Source of the DNA: Pyropia yezoensis
Lineage: Eukaryota; Rhodophyta; Bangiophyceae; Bangiales; Bangiaceae
Assembly: GCA_009829735.1 (NCBI GenBank)
Contig: CM020618.1
Span: forward strand, 1,418,425 to 1,482,424
Length of the DNA: 64,000 nucleotides
Direction: 5' to 3'
Part shown: piece by piece, positions 1 through 10,814 of the stretch
How positions within the stretch are numbered: the first letter of the stretch is position 1
Layout of the letters: each line of letters starts with the position of its first letter
Position numbers and translations under genes: made by a program
The notes under the pieces: model-generated
The model's input: only the letters and a program-made list of their open reading frames with translations
Told to the model about the DNA's origin: nothing
Databases searched by the model: none

Positions 1-459
1 GCGCCCCGCCTGAAGCCACAAAAATGTCGAGCCCCGTCTCGACCGTCACCCCCCCCACCGCCACGTCAAGCATACGGCGGCCGGGGGCATAGGCGCCTGA
101 CCACACCTCTGCCCAGTGGAGAGTCACCGTGTAGGCACCCGCGGGAAGGGGGAGGGTGTACGTGAACGCCCCACCGCTCGAGGCGTAGCGCTGGGTGGTG
201 AAAAGAGCGGGCGGGTGGTGCCGGTGATGGGGCCGCTGACGATGGTGTAGGAGGTGGTGGCTGCCCCAGAGACGTAGGCCGCCGGGTTGTCGGCGGCGAA
301 CGGGCCGCTACCGCCGCCGTTGCCGGCATTGATTGCTAGGACGGCGGGCGCAGGTGCAGCGGCTGCGGGGGAGAGCGATGCAAGAAGAAGACCCGAAGCC
401 GCAGCAGCCGTGGCAAGGACGGCCGTCGCCGCTGCCAGGGCGGGGTGATACCGCGTCAT
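1..459 (-). CDS. Secreted malectin-domain protein, 3' end beyond the window, one frameshift
   Basis: Translation starts at the ATG at 459 (minus). The first ~35 residues (MTRYHPALAAATAVLATAAA, then Leu/Ala-rich) form a signal peptide ending in an Ala run. The mature part opens with VLAINAGNGGGSGPFAADNP, the typical start of a malectin-type carbohydrate-binding domain (INAGG..F.AD). After a break near 205-215 the next frame continues with ALFTTQRYASSG, FTYTLPLPAGAYTVTLHWAE and a segment reading RMLDVAVGG, all characteristic malectin strands. The domain needs one extra base near 210 to read through, so either the gene is broken or one base is missing from the assembly. The likely role is binding an extracellular or ER glycan; the C-terminal part lies left of position 1, so a kinase or other fused domain cannot be excluded. 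Domain call is firm; function is inferred. Confidence 0.72.
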
Positions 460-2389
460 TGTGGTGCAGCGGGGTGGGGGAGGGGGCGGGCCGTTGGGAT
501 AAGCGCGGGTGGTGTCCAACTCAAGAATAGAACCGCACCGTGGGCCTGGATAGAGGCGTGCTGGTGTTGGCTGGTGATGAAGGTGACGATAGCGATGAGG
601 CGGAGAGGGGGGATGGGGGTGCTGGGGTACAAGGTGGCGATGAGATGGGGAGTGGAGAAGCTGGGAGTGGATGCGGTGCGGGATGAAGCTGCTGGATGGC
701 CACACGTTCTCCATCCCACCCGCCGCTCACCCCCTGCCTATGTACCCAAGGAATGCCCTCAACAGGACGACGTCCCGCTGCCACCACTGCCGCTCGCGGC
801 ACACATGGCGCCACGGAAAGTCCCGCACAGAGGCGTGTCCGCAGCAGCGATCCCCCACCACAGGCGTACAGAAAGAGGGGATTGGAGGGGTGACACGGCT
901 CCCGGTGGCACGACAGCGGCGCGACCCTCCCCTGCCCCAAAGCCATCGTCGACCATACCTTTTCCCACTTCCTTCGCAGTGGCCCTTCAGGAAACACGGC
1001 TGGCACGGGGGAGGCCACCGTGGCACGGATCCCCCCACCCCCCTCCGCTCCTCCTCGCCCTCCATCGGCCTTGCCTCACCCCCTCCCCGCGGGCGTTCCC
1101 ATGGCACCCGGAAGTAACGTGGCGTGCGCCCTTTCAGCTCCTAGCGGCGGCACGTACGTGTGCACAGAGCGGAGATAGGGCAGAGGGGGTGGGTGACGTC
1201 TGAACGGCCTCCACCGCTGCTGCCAGCCGGGGGGGGTGGGGGGTGGGGGAAGCGTCGGAGGAGCGAAATAGGGGCGCCAGAGCTTCTCCGCGCCCTTCTC
1301 CGTATCCCCCCTCATGCCCCTCGTTGCGGTGGGGGAGTGCCACAATCGTGTGGCCGCGGGGGGGGGGGCCAAAACGCCAGACACGACAGCGGTCCCCCCT
1401 CCTCGCTGCACAAAATCTGCGTCTCGCGTCTGCCGTACTATGTCTATGTACTTTCTCGGCCAAGAGAGTTCTTGTCGCCCATTGGGCCAGCAATGAAATG
1501 AGACCTCTTTGCGTCTACGATAAGAAAGTGGGAACCTAACCGTTTGCGTCTTCACTCTGGGAAAGGAGGAAACCTGCTCAGTTTTCTCCAAAGTCAAAGG
1601 GATCACCATCAATCGCTTGGCAAGCGGATGCCGACGAGAATGTCCGTGCATCCGCACGTCACCCACCTGCTCGGCTTGTTGATGGCAGCACGCTCAACCG
1701 GGACGCGGCCGGCTGTGCCGTTCAAGGCACGCCGCGGCGACCCGGCCAGAGGTCTGTTCGATCCTCCACATTCCCGTGCCACCACCTGGCAGCTGCCAAG
1801 TTCTCGTCGGTCTGGGCAGGCGGCCTCTGTTACTGCGCGCTGTCGCCTTGCATCCACAGGACGCGGCCGTCGACTCACGGCCGCCGCTGCCCCCCCCCCC
1901 CTCATTCACTGTCTGTCGGGTGCGCCACGGCATGACAAGCACCCTTGCGGCGGTGGACACATGGATGACAGCCGTGGGATGTGCCACGCGCGGCCGCCGC
2001 GGCGGTAGCGGCAGCAGCAGTTGGCGGTGGGTGGCGGTGACGGGCATCGGGCGGCGGGCGCAGCTGTGAGGGGCGATGGACGAGGCTGTGGGAGAGCCGT
2101 GGGTGCGGCTGTGCGGGAGCTGTTGACGGGTGGCAGCGTCGGGACTGGCGTCGCTGTGACTGCCTTCCCCAGCGTGCGTGCCATGGGTGGCAGGCGGTCG
2201 TTAAGATGACCCCGTGGACCGAAAGGAGGGAGCCGTCTTGCTTCGTCACAAGTCGCACGCTCCGCTGTCTTGCGCACCAGCTACCCTTCCCTCCCTCGTG
2301 CATCTCCCTTCCTTACCATCTGCAACCTTTCCGCCACTCTTGCCGCGACCAATCCTCCCCAGCGCTCATCTCATCTCTCGCTCGTCGCC
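460..2389. other. Intergenic region between divergently transcribed host genes
   Basis: This ~1.9-kb stretch separates the minus-strand malectin gene from the plus-strand cysteine-rich gene and should hold both promoters. Open frames are present on both strands, but their translations are Arg/Pro/His-rich with no recognisable domain, as expected by chance in very GC-rich DNA. I saw no RNA gene, transposon end or clear TATA element. Confidence 0.5.
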
Positions 2390-3422
2390 ATGGGTGCTCG
2401 CCGCTCGCTCGTCGTGGCCGTTGCCGCCGTGACCGCCACCGCCGCCGTCGCTTCGTCTGTGGCGGCCGCGTCGGTGGCGGCATCGGACCGGACGTTTGTG
2501 GTCGTCCACAAGCCGGTGGTGGTGGCGCCGACGCGGCGCCGACGCGGGCGCCGACGCCCAAGCCTACCCCCTGCCTCGTCAAGTTCGACTGCTCCACCGC
2601 CCGCACCATCGCCGCCCAGTGCCCGACGGTCGTCCGGCAGGCGGTGGCGTGCCACGGCGGCGGCGGCCACAAGTGGGCCGTCCAAAAGTACGGGTCGACC
2701 ACCTGCTACGCCGACGTGACGGTGTCACGGCCGTGCACCAAGACGGTGCCGGTGGCGCGGACGTGCGTCAAGGCGTGTGCGACGCCGGTGCCGACGCCGT
2801 GCACGCGGAGCGTGGTGTGCAACAAGGTGGAGACGGTGGACGTGGACTGCTCGACGACGACGGCGGTGGTGGTGGCGTGCCCCAAGACGGCCGAGTTCTT
2901 TGATGCGGCGGGCAAGCCGCTGGCCATCTGCCAGACGCTGAAGAAGACGGCCAAGACGTGCAGCAAGGAGGTGGTGACGGCGGCCAAGTGTGTGGTGCCG
3001 TGCGCGACGGCCAAGGCGACGCGGGCGCCCCGGACGACGCGGACGCCCAAGGTGGTGGCGCCCAAGGCGGCGGTGGTGCAGAAGAAGGGGGTGCTGGGGG
3101 TGCCGACCAAGACGTGGGTGAACCTGCTCGGCAAGGTGGTGACGGCGGTGGTCAACAAGAAGGGTGGTGTCGTGGTGGTGCCGACTGCGGCGCCCACGGC
3201 AGCGCCCACGGCCGCCCCCACGGTTGCTCCCACTGCGGTGCCCACTGCGGTGCCCACCGCCACTTTGTCGCCGCCAACGTCCGTGTCGGCGGCAATGGCG
3301 GCAATGGCGGCAACGGTGGCGCCGGCCCCGACGGCGGCAACGGCGGCGCCGGCGGTGTGGGCGGCGACGCGGTGATTGACGCGGTGATGGACGCGTCACC
3401 TGCTGCGCGGTTTGACTACTGA
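2390..3422 (+). CDS. Secreted cysteine-rich protein with APT-type repeats and possible Gly-rich tail (two frame changes)
   Basis: The ATG at 2390 opens MGARRSLVVAVAAVTATAAV, a clear signal peptide. Near 2535 the frame must change: the repeat unit gcgccgacgcgg (APTR) lacks one g in its first copy, after which the frame reads APTRAPTPKPTPCLVKFDC. The body to ~3150 carries about 20 cysteines in a spaced C..C pattern, many Val/Thr/Lys, no catalytic motif, and suggests a disulfide-bonded wall or matrix protein. Then comes a linker of APTA/VPTA repeats (3178-3260). In the same frame the protein ends at 3375; one frame over, from ~3262, it reads FVAANVRVGGNGGNGGNGG, continues Gly-rich and ends at a natural-looking SPAARFDY stop at 3422. 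I favour the second ending. No homologue is recognised, and whether the frame changes are real or sequence errors is open. Confidence 0.6.
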
Positions 3423-4441
3423 GGAGTGCCCGCCTGTGGCGCCCGCCCCGTTCACGCCGATCTGACCTGTCTGTGTGGTAACTTGTAGCGCATTTTTGTA
3501 TCTTCTTTTCCAATGACCCCCCAATGTCCTAACGAGACTCTCTGTTTGTGGGCAGCCCGTCGCCCTCGCGCGCGCTCCCCGCCGCCCAGGCAATGCTGCG
3601 GACGTCAATCCGTCAGCGAATCGTGCACGGCAGCCATGATGTAACGATCAGCGGTCTTCTCTGGTGGGGTCCAGCGTGAGGACTCGCTTCATGGCAAGCA
3701 CACCTGCGCCCCCGTCACGTCAGAGTCGGTTCCTCTCTTGGCCGTCTTGTGCTCCCACCTCTTTGACTGGCGACTTGTAAGCGTTGAATAGCACCTCTGT
3801 GCGTTCCATGCCTTTTTTTTTAATGGGTTTCCGCCGCGCCCGGGCAATGCCACGCAGATTGCCGTCTGTGTGCGGCGGACAGTCGCCACGCCGCTGTGCG
3901 AGACGCGCGGCGCGTTCGTGACTGACGGGCACTGCCTGACGGGGCGGCGGTGGCGGCTGGGGGGGGGGAGGACAGAGGGGAGGCGGGGAGGGGTGCACCC
4001 GTGTTCAAGGAAAGCCTCTGGATGATGATGGGGATGGAAACAGACCTGTTTCCTAGAGGGGGGAACGACGGGGTGAGAGCAGTAGCGTCTCGACGTGTGC
4101 CGGCAGGAAGCGCCCAGAATCCGTCTGCCGAGGGAGGAGGGGCAACGAAAGAGCAGAGCCAGTCACAGCGATGGCGATGTCGATGCAGTAAGAAATACAT
4201 AGCGAACTACTGTCTTCAACCAATGAATGAATGCACAAACACGAGGGCAAGACAAAAAAAGACAAAGACCAACAACAACAATAGCAGAGCAAACAGCTAA
4301 ACATACAACAACATCCCCAACCCTACGCCCGTACGTGCGGGTCTTCTGTGCAACAGACGCTTGCAAACATGCGGCCCTTCCTCCTATCCATCCCCCACCC
4401 TGCCCTTCCCTTTTGGGCGCCCGGCCAACCCCCAGCGATCC
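3423..4441. other. Intergenic region with no recognised gene
   Basis: The stretch between two convergent genes contains pyrimidine runs and A-rich tracts around 4250-4290 that could include 3' ends and polyadenylation sequences. No conserved coding frame or RNA gene was recognised. Confidence 0.5.
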
Positions 4442-5509
4442 TCAATCGTCCGCCCGTCCCACCCGTGCCAGCGCCGCCAGCGCCGCACCCATCACCAGTC
4501 CAGCCGCGGCGGTGGCCACCCCACCAAGCCCGCCCCGCCACAGCCCACGGCGGGCAGGCCCGGCATGCCGGCGGTGTTGGCTGCCACCCGCACCGGCGGC
4601 GTCGCCTGCCCTCGCTGTCCTTGATACAGCCGCCTGCCGGGCGCGGCCGGCGGCCGCGGCAGCCGCGCATATGGCCTTTGCTGCCGCCGTGTACTCGGCC
4701 GTCGCGTCATTACCGCGCGGCACTGCGCTCGTGGTCTGCAGGCGCGCCGTAAACGCCCGAGCCGTCGCCGCTCGGCGGCGCGCATGAGCAGCCCCCGTGG
4801 CCTCCGCCGTCGCGCCGTTGCCGCGCGGCTCTGCTCTCCTGGTCTGCAGGCGCGCCGTCAACGCCCGATCCGTCACCGCTCGGCGGCGGGCGTCGGTGTG
4901 GTCGGCCAGCATGCCCGCCCTTGGCCGCTTGGCATGCGATGGCCGCTTGGCAGACGTTGGCCGCTTGCCATACAATGGCGCGCCCACCGTACCCACTCGT
5001 GCGGGGCCGCCACCCAAGTGGCGCGCGTCCGCATCGACGGCAGCTCCGGCGGCGGCAGCGGCAGTGTCGCTAGCCTCACGCGCCGCCACAAGCGACGCCC
5101 GGGCCTCCGCCTGGGCCGCGCTTGACAACCGCGGCCTGGCCACCACAGCGGGACGCCCCTTGCCTCTCGCCCGTGTCTCGGGCGCCGTCGCCGCCGGGTC
5201 GACGCGGAAGCGGTGGTGGGTGCGGTCGAGCGAGAGGCGGCCCGACTCGGCCCCCCGGGGGGGGGTGCCGTTGCCGATCGTGCGGCGGCACGGCGCGCGG
5301 CGCCTCGTGACGGCCCGGGTACGGCTACGGTCAGCGGCCACGGGCGGGGGGGCCGCGGCGGCAGAACGGCCGCCGCGGGAGGCGCGCGCCGTCGCCGCGG
5401 CGCCGGCGGTGGGTGGCAGGGGTGGAAGACGGTCGGTGGAGGTGGCCCCGCGTGGGGGGTTGGTGCGGAGCACGGTGGTCACGGGCGTCGTGGCGGACAT
5501 CGATGCCAT
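4442..5509 (-). CDS. Ala/Arg-rich protein with internal duplication and C-terminal hydrophobic anchor
   Basis: A 355-residue frame runs from ATG 5509 (MASMSATTPVTTVLRTNPP) to a stop at 4442. An upstream in-frame ATG at 5689 exists, but this start sits at a sensible distance from the TATA box at 5739-5746. The protein is rich in Ala, Arg and Thr. Two ~37-residue repeats lie in tandem around residues 215-290 (ARRRAVTDRALTARLQT and ARRRAATARAFTARLQT, each followed by a xxAxPRGNxATAE motif). The C-terminus has GGVATAAAGLVMGAALAALA flanked by basic residues, a plausible tail anchor, and ends GRADD. No catalytic motif or family is recognised. A chance frame in GC-rich DNA is possible, but the TATA box, the internal duplication and the tail support a real gene. 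Confidence 0.5.
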   Translation of the reverse strand: MASMSATTPVTTVLRTNPPRGATSTDRLPPLPPTAGAAATARASRGGRSAAAAPPPVAADRSRTRAVTRRRAPCRRTIGNGTPPRGAESGRLSLDRTHHRFRVDPAATAPETRARGKGRPAVVARPRLSSAAQAEARASLVAAREASDTAAAAAGAAVDADARHLGGGPARVGTVGAPLYGKRPTSAKRPSHAKRPRAGMLADHTDARRRAVTDRALTARLQTRRAEPRGNGATAEATGAAHARRRAATARAFTARLQTTSAVPRGNDATAEYTAAAKAICAAAAAAGRARQAAVSRTARAGDAAGAGGSQHRRHAGPARRGLWRGGLGGVATAAAGLVMGAALAALARVGRADD

Positions 5510-5738
5510 GGTCACGGACGAGGGTGTGGGGTGGGAACGAACGCGGGACAGGGGCCGGAGTAGAGATGGGGGAGTCGGCGAATGGGAAGAGTGAGGGGGG
5601 AAAGGGGATAGGCAGGTGCTTGGCCACGAAAGCGCGGGCGCTAGCCAACAACGGTGGTGAGAAGTACGAAGGAGGGGGAGATGGAGCACGGATGACGAGC
5701 CGGGTCGGCCAAACGGGGAAGAAGCCGCGGTGGCGCTG

Positions 5739-5746
5739 CTTATATA
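5739..5746 (-). promoter_or_regulatory. TATA box (TATATAAG on minus)
   Basis: The minus strand reads CTATATAAG, a consensus eukaryotic TATA box, isolated in very GC-rich DNA about 230 bp upstream of the ATG at 5509. Transcription would start near 5710, giving a ~200-nt leader. Confidence 0.55.
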
Positions 5747-5772
5747 GGGTCACAGCGCCATCATCCCCCCCC

Positions 5773-6272
5773 NNNNNNNNNNNNNNNNNNNNNNNNNNNN
5801 NNNNNNNNNNNNNNNNNNNNNNNNNNNNNNNNNNNNNNNNNNNNNNNNNNNNNNNNNNNNNNNNNNNNNNNNNNNNNNNNNNNNNNNNNNNNNNNNNNNN
5901 NNNNNNNNNNNNNNNNNNNNNNNNNNNNNNNNNNNNNNNNNNNNNNNNNNNNNNNNNNNNNNNNNNNNNNNNNNNNNNNNNNNNNNNNNNNNNNNNNNNN
6001 NNNNNNNNNNNNNNNNNNNNNNNNNNNNNNNNNNNNNNNNNNNNNNNNNNNNNNNNNNNNNNNNNNNNNNNNNNNNNNNNNNNNNNNNNNNNNNNNNNNN
6101 NNNNNNNNNNNNNNNNNNNNNNNNNNNNNNNNNNNNNNNNNNNNNNNNNNNNNNNNNNNNNNNNNNNNNNNNNNNNNNNNNNNNNNNNNNNNNNNNNNNN
6201 NNNNNNNNNNNNNNNNNNNNNNNNNNNNNNNNNNNNNNNNNNNNNNNNNNNNNNNNNNNNNNNNNNNNNNNN
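5773..6272. other. Assembly gap (500 N)
   Basis: Exactly 500 N. The right side starts inside ORF2 of an R2-like element, so ORF1 and the 5' UTR of copy 1 are either missing or hidden in a gap of unknown true size. Confidence 0.95.
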
Positions 6273-9200
6273 TGCCGGGGTGTGGGGTGCTGCTGGCGGG
6301 GGGCGTTGGCGCGCCCACGGGGCGGCTGCACCTCCGCCAGGCCCATGTGGCCGCAGAGGTGCCGGCGGGGGTGCTGTCTGCCCTGGGGGGCCGGCTGCCG
6401 GTGGTGTGAGCGGCCTTTTTCTGTGGCTCGTGGGCGGTCAGGGAAGTCCTCCCTGTCCGCCCACGAGTCCCAGTGCCGACTCAACCCCCGGCGGCAGCGC
6501 ACCCGCGCGGCTCCGCCCAGGACGGCGACGGCGGCGGTGGCGACGGCGACGACGGCGCCATTGGCGGTGGCGGCGGGGGGCGGCGACGACGACGGCGCCG
6601 GCGGGAGCAGCGGCGGTCGCGACGGCGACGACGGCGGACGCGACGACGGTGGCGACGGCGGCGGCGACACCGGCGGCGACGGCGGGGTTGGCGGCGACGG
6701 CGGCAGCGGCGGCTGCGGCGCTCCTGCTTCGGCCGGGGTGACGGGCGCCGCCGCCACGCTTTTTGCGGTAAACCACGCCGCGTGGGTGCGGGCGCGGTCG
6801 GCGTTTCTGCGCGCCGCCGCGCCCACCGACGCGGCGTGGCCGGTCCTGGTGGCGTCTGGCGCCCGCACGGCTGCGCACGTGCCCGCGGCGCTGGCGGGCG
6901 CGTGGCGTCGGCTTTTTGCCGACGCCCTGGACTGGGTGTGGCATGAGCCCACCAGCGCCAGGCGTGGCTGTGGCTGCTCACCCTCCCCTCGCTGGCCCTG
7001 CACGTGCCGGTTCGGGTGGCCGACCGGCGCGCCGGCGGCGACCCCCCCCCGGCCCTGTCGCTTGCCGCTCGCGCGGCGGCGCTCCTGGAGGGAGACTTTG
7101 CCGGCGCGCTGGCCGACCGCGACGCCGGCATCTGGCGGCCGCCTGCGGGGGGGGGCGGTGGTCCCGGCGCCCCTGCCCAGCGCCCAGCGGAGCGGCCCGC
7201 CGTGCCGCCAGCCACCGACAGCGGGGCTCGCAGCGCGCCGCGCCTGACCGCTGCGCAGCGCCGGGCGCTCCGCCAGCTGCGCAGCGGCCGGCTGAGCGCC
7301 GCCGCCCGCTCCCTCCTCGCCGAGCCGCCGGCGCCCAAGTCGCCGGCGGTGTGGCGCAAGGCGTGCGCCCTGTTTGCGCGCGCCGCGCCAGGGCTGGCGA
7401 CGCCCGCTTCTGTGGCGGCCGCTTTCCCCGCCGACCTGGAGGCGGCGGAGGCGGCCGCCGCGGCGTCCCCCGCGCCCGCCGCGCTGTCTCGGGCGGCGGT
7501 GGAGGCGGCCATCCGCTCGGCCGGCCCCGGCAAGTCGCCGGGGCCGTCCGGCCTGCGGGTGGAGCACCTGTGGGCCCTGGCCGCGGATGGCCCAGGACGC
7601 CCTCGTCGAGGTGCTCCTCCTGCTGGCCGGCGGCCCCGCCCTGCCGCGGGTGCCGGCCGTCGCCACGCGCGCGCTGGCCGGCGCCGACCTGGTCTTTGAC
7701 CAAGCCGGGCGCCGTGCAGGCGGACGGCCTGCCGGGTCTCCGACCGATTGGCATGCCGGAGACGCTGCGCAAGCTCGTCGCCGCGGCGCTGGCGCGGTCG
7801 GTGCGGGGGCTGCGGCGGCGCTTTTTGCGCCGCTGCAGATGGGGGTGGGGGTCTCCAGCGCGGTGTGAGCGGATGCTCCACGAGCTGGAGGCCCACCTAG
7901 CTCTCCACCCCCATCACGCCCTCCTCCAGCTCGACTTCCGGAACGCGTTCAACCTCGTGTCGCGTGCGGCCGCGTGGGCGGTGCTGTCGCGGGCCCTCCC
8001 CGTCCTGTCCCCCTACCTCGAGTGGGTCTATGGGGGGGAGGGGGGGGGGGCGGCGCCGCCTGTCTACGGCTGGGCGCCCGGAGGCGCCGACGGCGGGACG
8101 GCGGAGGGCGGTTGCGGCGAGCGCGACGGGGGCGCGGGGGGGGCCGGCTATGCGGTGGGGGGAGCGGCTGACGGCGCGGCGGGTGGGGAGGGGGGGAGGA
8201 ACGCGACGCGGGCCGGGCGGTGCTGGCCGCGCCACGGAGGCTGGTGCTGCAGGCCGAGCGGGGCGCCCAGCAGGGTGACCCGCTAGGCCCGCTGCTTCAC
8301 GCAGCCGCGCTGTGGCTGGTGCTGCGCCGGCTTGCTGCCGCCCACCCCGACCTGTTGGTGCGGGCCTTCCACGACGACGTGGTCGTGGTTGGCCCGCCCG
8401 CCTCCCTCCCTGCCGCGCTCGCCGACGCCGACCGCCTGGGCCGGGCGGTCGACGCCGAGCTGGCGCCAGCCAAGTGTGTTGGCTGGTCGCCAGCTGGGCT
8501 GCCCGCTCCGGCGGGGTGGCCGGCGACGTGGGCGGCCGAGGGGTTGACGCAGTTCTCTGTTCCCCTCGCTGTGACGCCCACGTGGCGGCGGGGGTGGATG
8601 CCCTTGCCGCCGAGCACGGGCGGCTGACCGCCGCCATCGCGGCGCTCCCCCCGGCGGAGCTGCAGGCGCAGCTGCTGCTGCTGCGCCTGTGCGCGGGCCC
8701 GCGGGCCAACTACTGGCTCCGCGCCCTGCCGCTGGTGTGGGGGGCGCGGCTCGCGGGCGCCGTCGACCGCGACGCGCAGCAGGTGCTGCTCGCCCTGCTG
8801 TGCGACCGCGCGCGACGGCGACCCCACGCGGACGGCGGTGGCGGACCGCGCGGCGCTGCCCCCGGCCATGGGGGGGCTGGGTATTGGGGGGAGGGCGCGT
8901 GTGCTGCCGGCGGCGGCGCTGGCGTCCTGGGTGGACGCCCTGCGCGCCGGCGCCGCCTACTCCCCCGCCCTCGCCGCCATCCGCGACGACCTGCTGCGGT
9001 TGCCGGTGGCAGCGGCGGACGGCGGCGTCGTGCCCCCGTGCCCGCCCGGCGGGGGAGCTCCCCCCCGCCCCGCGCCGCCCCGCCTGGCTGTCCGACGCCC
9101 TGGGGGCGTGTCGGGGGGGGTGACGAAGCGGCGCAGCGCCGCAACGACGAGTGGGCGGTGGCGGGGGGGGGGGGTTCCTCAGGGACGGCACCTGTTCGAC

Positions 9201-10664
9201 CCCCCCCCCCGCCGGCCGCCGCCGCGGCTGGCCGCCCGCGCGCCGCTGCGCCCCCCCGCGCGGCCACCGGCGCTCACCGCCTCCACCCCAGCTGGGGTAG
9301 CTGACGCTGCCGCGCCGGCGGCCCCCGAGCATCCTGCGGGCGTCCGCCCCAGCGCCGAGGCCGCCCCGCATGAGCGCTGGTGGGGGTGGGGCCCCGATGG
9401 GGAGGAGGTGGAGTTTGAGTGGGTCGTGCCGGCGAGCCCACCTCCTCCCCCCACCCCCCCGCCGCTACTTTCGTCCCGCCCGCCGCCGCCGACGGCCGCG
9501 TCCGCGAAGCTGTGTGGGGGCCTGCTGGAGCTGCTTGCAGCCCAGCAGGCCCACTGTGCCGCCCCCACCAGCGGCGTGCTATGGGTGCGGCCGCGGCCCG
9601 CGCCGCGCGCGCCCGCCCCTAGCGGCGGCGACCCGCTGGCTCCCCCCGCCCGCCCCCCCTCCCCTCTCGCCCCCCTGTGCGGCGCCGGTGCCACCCCTGG
9701 GACACCGGCCGACGGCCTACACGGCCCGGCGCCGCACGTGCCACTGTCGTGGCGGGGGCTGCTGGGGGGGGGGGACGTGCGGGCGTCCCAGCGGGACCTG
9801 TCGCTGCCCGCGCACGCCGCCGCCCGAGCGCGCATCTACGCAGAGCTTTCGCTCTGGCAGCGCGCGGGCATGGCGGCGTGCCAGGGGCATGGCGCCGCCG
9901 CCTGGCTGTCGGCGCTGCCCACCCCCGGGCTGGATGGGACGGCCATCCCGGGGGTGGCGATGCGCACGGCTGTGCGGCTGTGGCTCGGCGTGGCGCCGCG
10001 GTCGTCGCCGCCGGCCGCCCGCTGCCGCTGTGGGGCGGCCGCGGATGCCGCGGGGCGCCACTTTTTGTCGGCCTGCCCCGAGCAGCGCCCCCGCCACACG
10101 CGGTTGCACCACCATGTGGTGCACCTTGTAGCGGGGGCGCTGCGCCGGGCGGAGGGGTGGGGGGAGGTGGTGATGGAGGTGGGTTTGGACACCTCCCGCG
10201 CCTCCCTCCGCCCTGACTTCCGGGCCACCCGCGTGGGGGGGGGGGAGGTGACCTGGGGGGACGTCTCTGTGGCGTCCTCCTTTTCGTCTGTGCTGGCGCC
10301 GCGGGTGGCTGGCACCCCGCTGGCGCCCGTGGCGGCAGAGACGCGGGAGGGCGTCAAGGTGGGGCGCTACGCCCGCGCCCTCCCCGCTGGCCCGCCCGCC
10401 CACGTCTTTACCCCACTGGTGTGGGAGGTGTACGGGCGGGTTGGGCCCGCCACTGCGGCGTGGCTGCGGGAAACCTTTGGGGGTCCCCGCCTGGCCACGG
10501 CGCGGGCGCGGCTGCGCAGCGCCATCTCGGTGGCGCTGTGGCGGTCCAACGCCCGTGCCGTGGCCGATGGGTACGCTCGGTGCTTTGGGGTGGAGGACCC
10601 GGCTGGGATGGGTTTGGAGGGTCCCTTGGGGTGTGAGAGCGTGGGGGTTTCAATTGGTGAGTAA
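6273..10664 (+). pseudogene. ORF2 of R2-like element copy 1: zinc fingers, RT and RLE, multiple frameshifts
   Basis: Compared with copy 2, the frame is broken repeatedly: a 2-nt loss near 6389, +1 near 6577, +2 near 6724, -1 near 6950, +1 near 7590, -2 near 7692, -1 near 7806, +1 near 7858, and further differences around 8130-8190 and 8571. From ~8838 to the stop at 10664 the frame is open and encodes the thumb region, the C-terminal zinc knuckle and the RLE domain. Most changes are in G/C runs. The RT palm signatures (LDFRNAF, AFHDDVVVVG) are still legible at the nucleotide level. As written it cannot encode an active protein. Confidence 0.85.
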
Positions 10665-10680
10665 TAGTGGGACCTAGTCA

Positions 10681-10744
10681 GGAGGAGTTGATCCTCGGTA
10701 GTAGTTAGGAACGAAAGTCAAGGGTTCGAGCCCCTTCTCCGTTA
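10681..10744 (+). other. tRNA-like fold in the 3' UTR of the R2-like element (copy 1)
   Basis: The segment contains a perfect T-arm: 5-bp stem aaggg/ccctt closing a 7-nt loop ttcgagc, which also matches the Pol III B-box GWTCRANNC. The bases right after it (ctccgtt, then a) can pair with ggaggag at 10681-10687 over 6 of 7 positions (two G-U), giving acceptor-stem geometry. The intervening 32 nt contain GGTAG but no convincing D-arm or anticodon arm, so it is not a functional tRNA gene. The identical segment occurs in copy 2. Confidence 0.55.
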
Positions 10745-10761
10745 GACGTTCGTTTTTGGAT

Positions 10762-10814
10762 GTTTCTTGACGACCTAGCGGGTCGTTTTTGACGGTTTCT
10801 TGACGACCTAGCGG
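10762..10814 (+). repeat. 33-bp direct repeat at the 3' end of copy 1
   Basis: gtttcttgacgacctagcgg occurs at 10762-10781 and 10795-10814, separated by gtcgtttttgacg. The same motif ends copy 2 just before the gap at 18641. It may be the element's 3' tail or a repeated target sequence. Confidence 0.6.

Larger units (their letters stand above)
6273..10810 (+). mobile_element. RLE-type (R2-like) non-LTR retrotransposon, copy 1, 5'-incomplete
   Basis: This stretch aligns with copy 2 at an offset of 7,844-7,846 bp over its whole length with very high identity. It contains most of ORF2 from the first zinc finger on, and a 3' UTR. It is followed directly by the 5' end of copy 2 without intervening host DNA. 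Its own 5' half falls in the preceding gap. Confidence 0.88.

Noticed and set aside
445-1203. 252-codon plus-strand frame
   Set aside because: No domain, biased composition, and it overlaps the 5' region of the malectin gene; likely chance.
3424-3900. Weak internal similarity between 3480-3600 and 3770-3860
   Set aside because: Only short matching words; not enough to call a repeat.
10681-10744. A genuine tRNA gene
   Set aside because: Only 32 nt lie between acceptor-like and T stems, with no anticodon arm and no paired D-arm.
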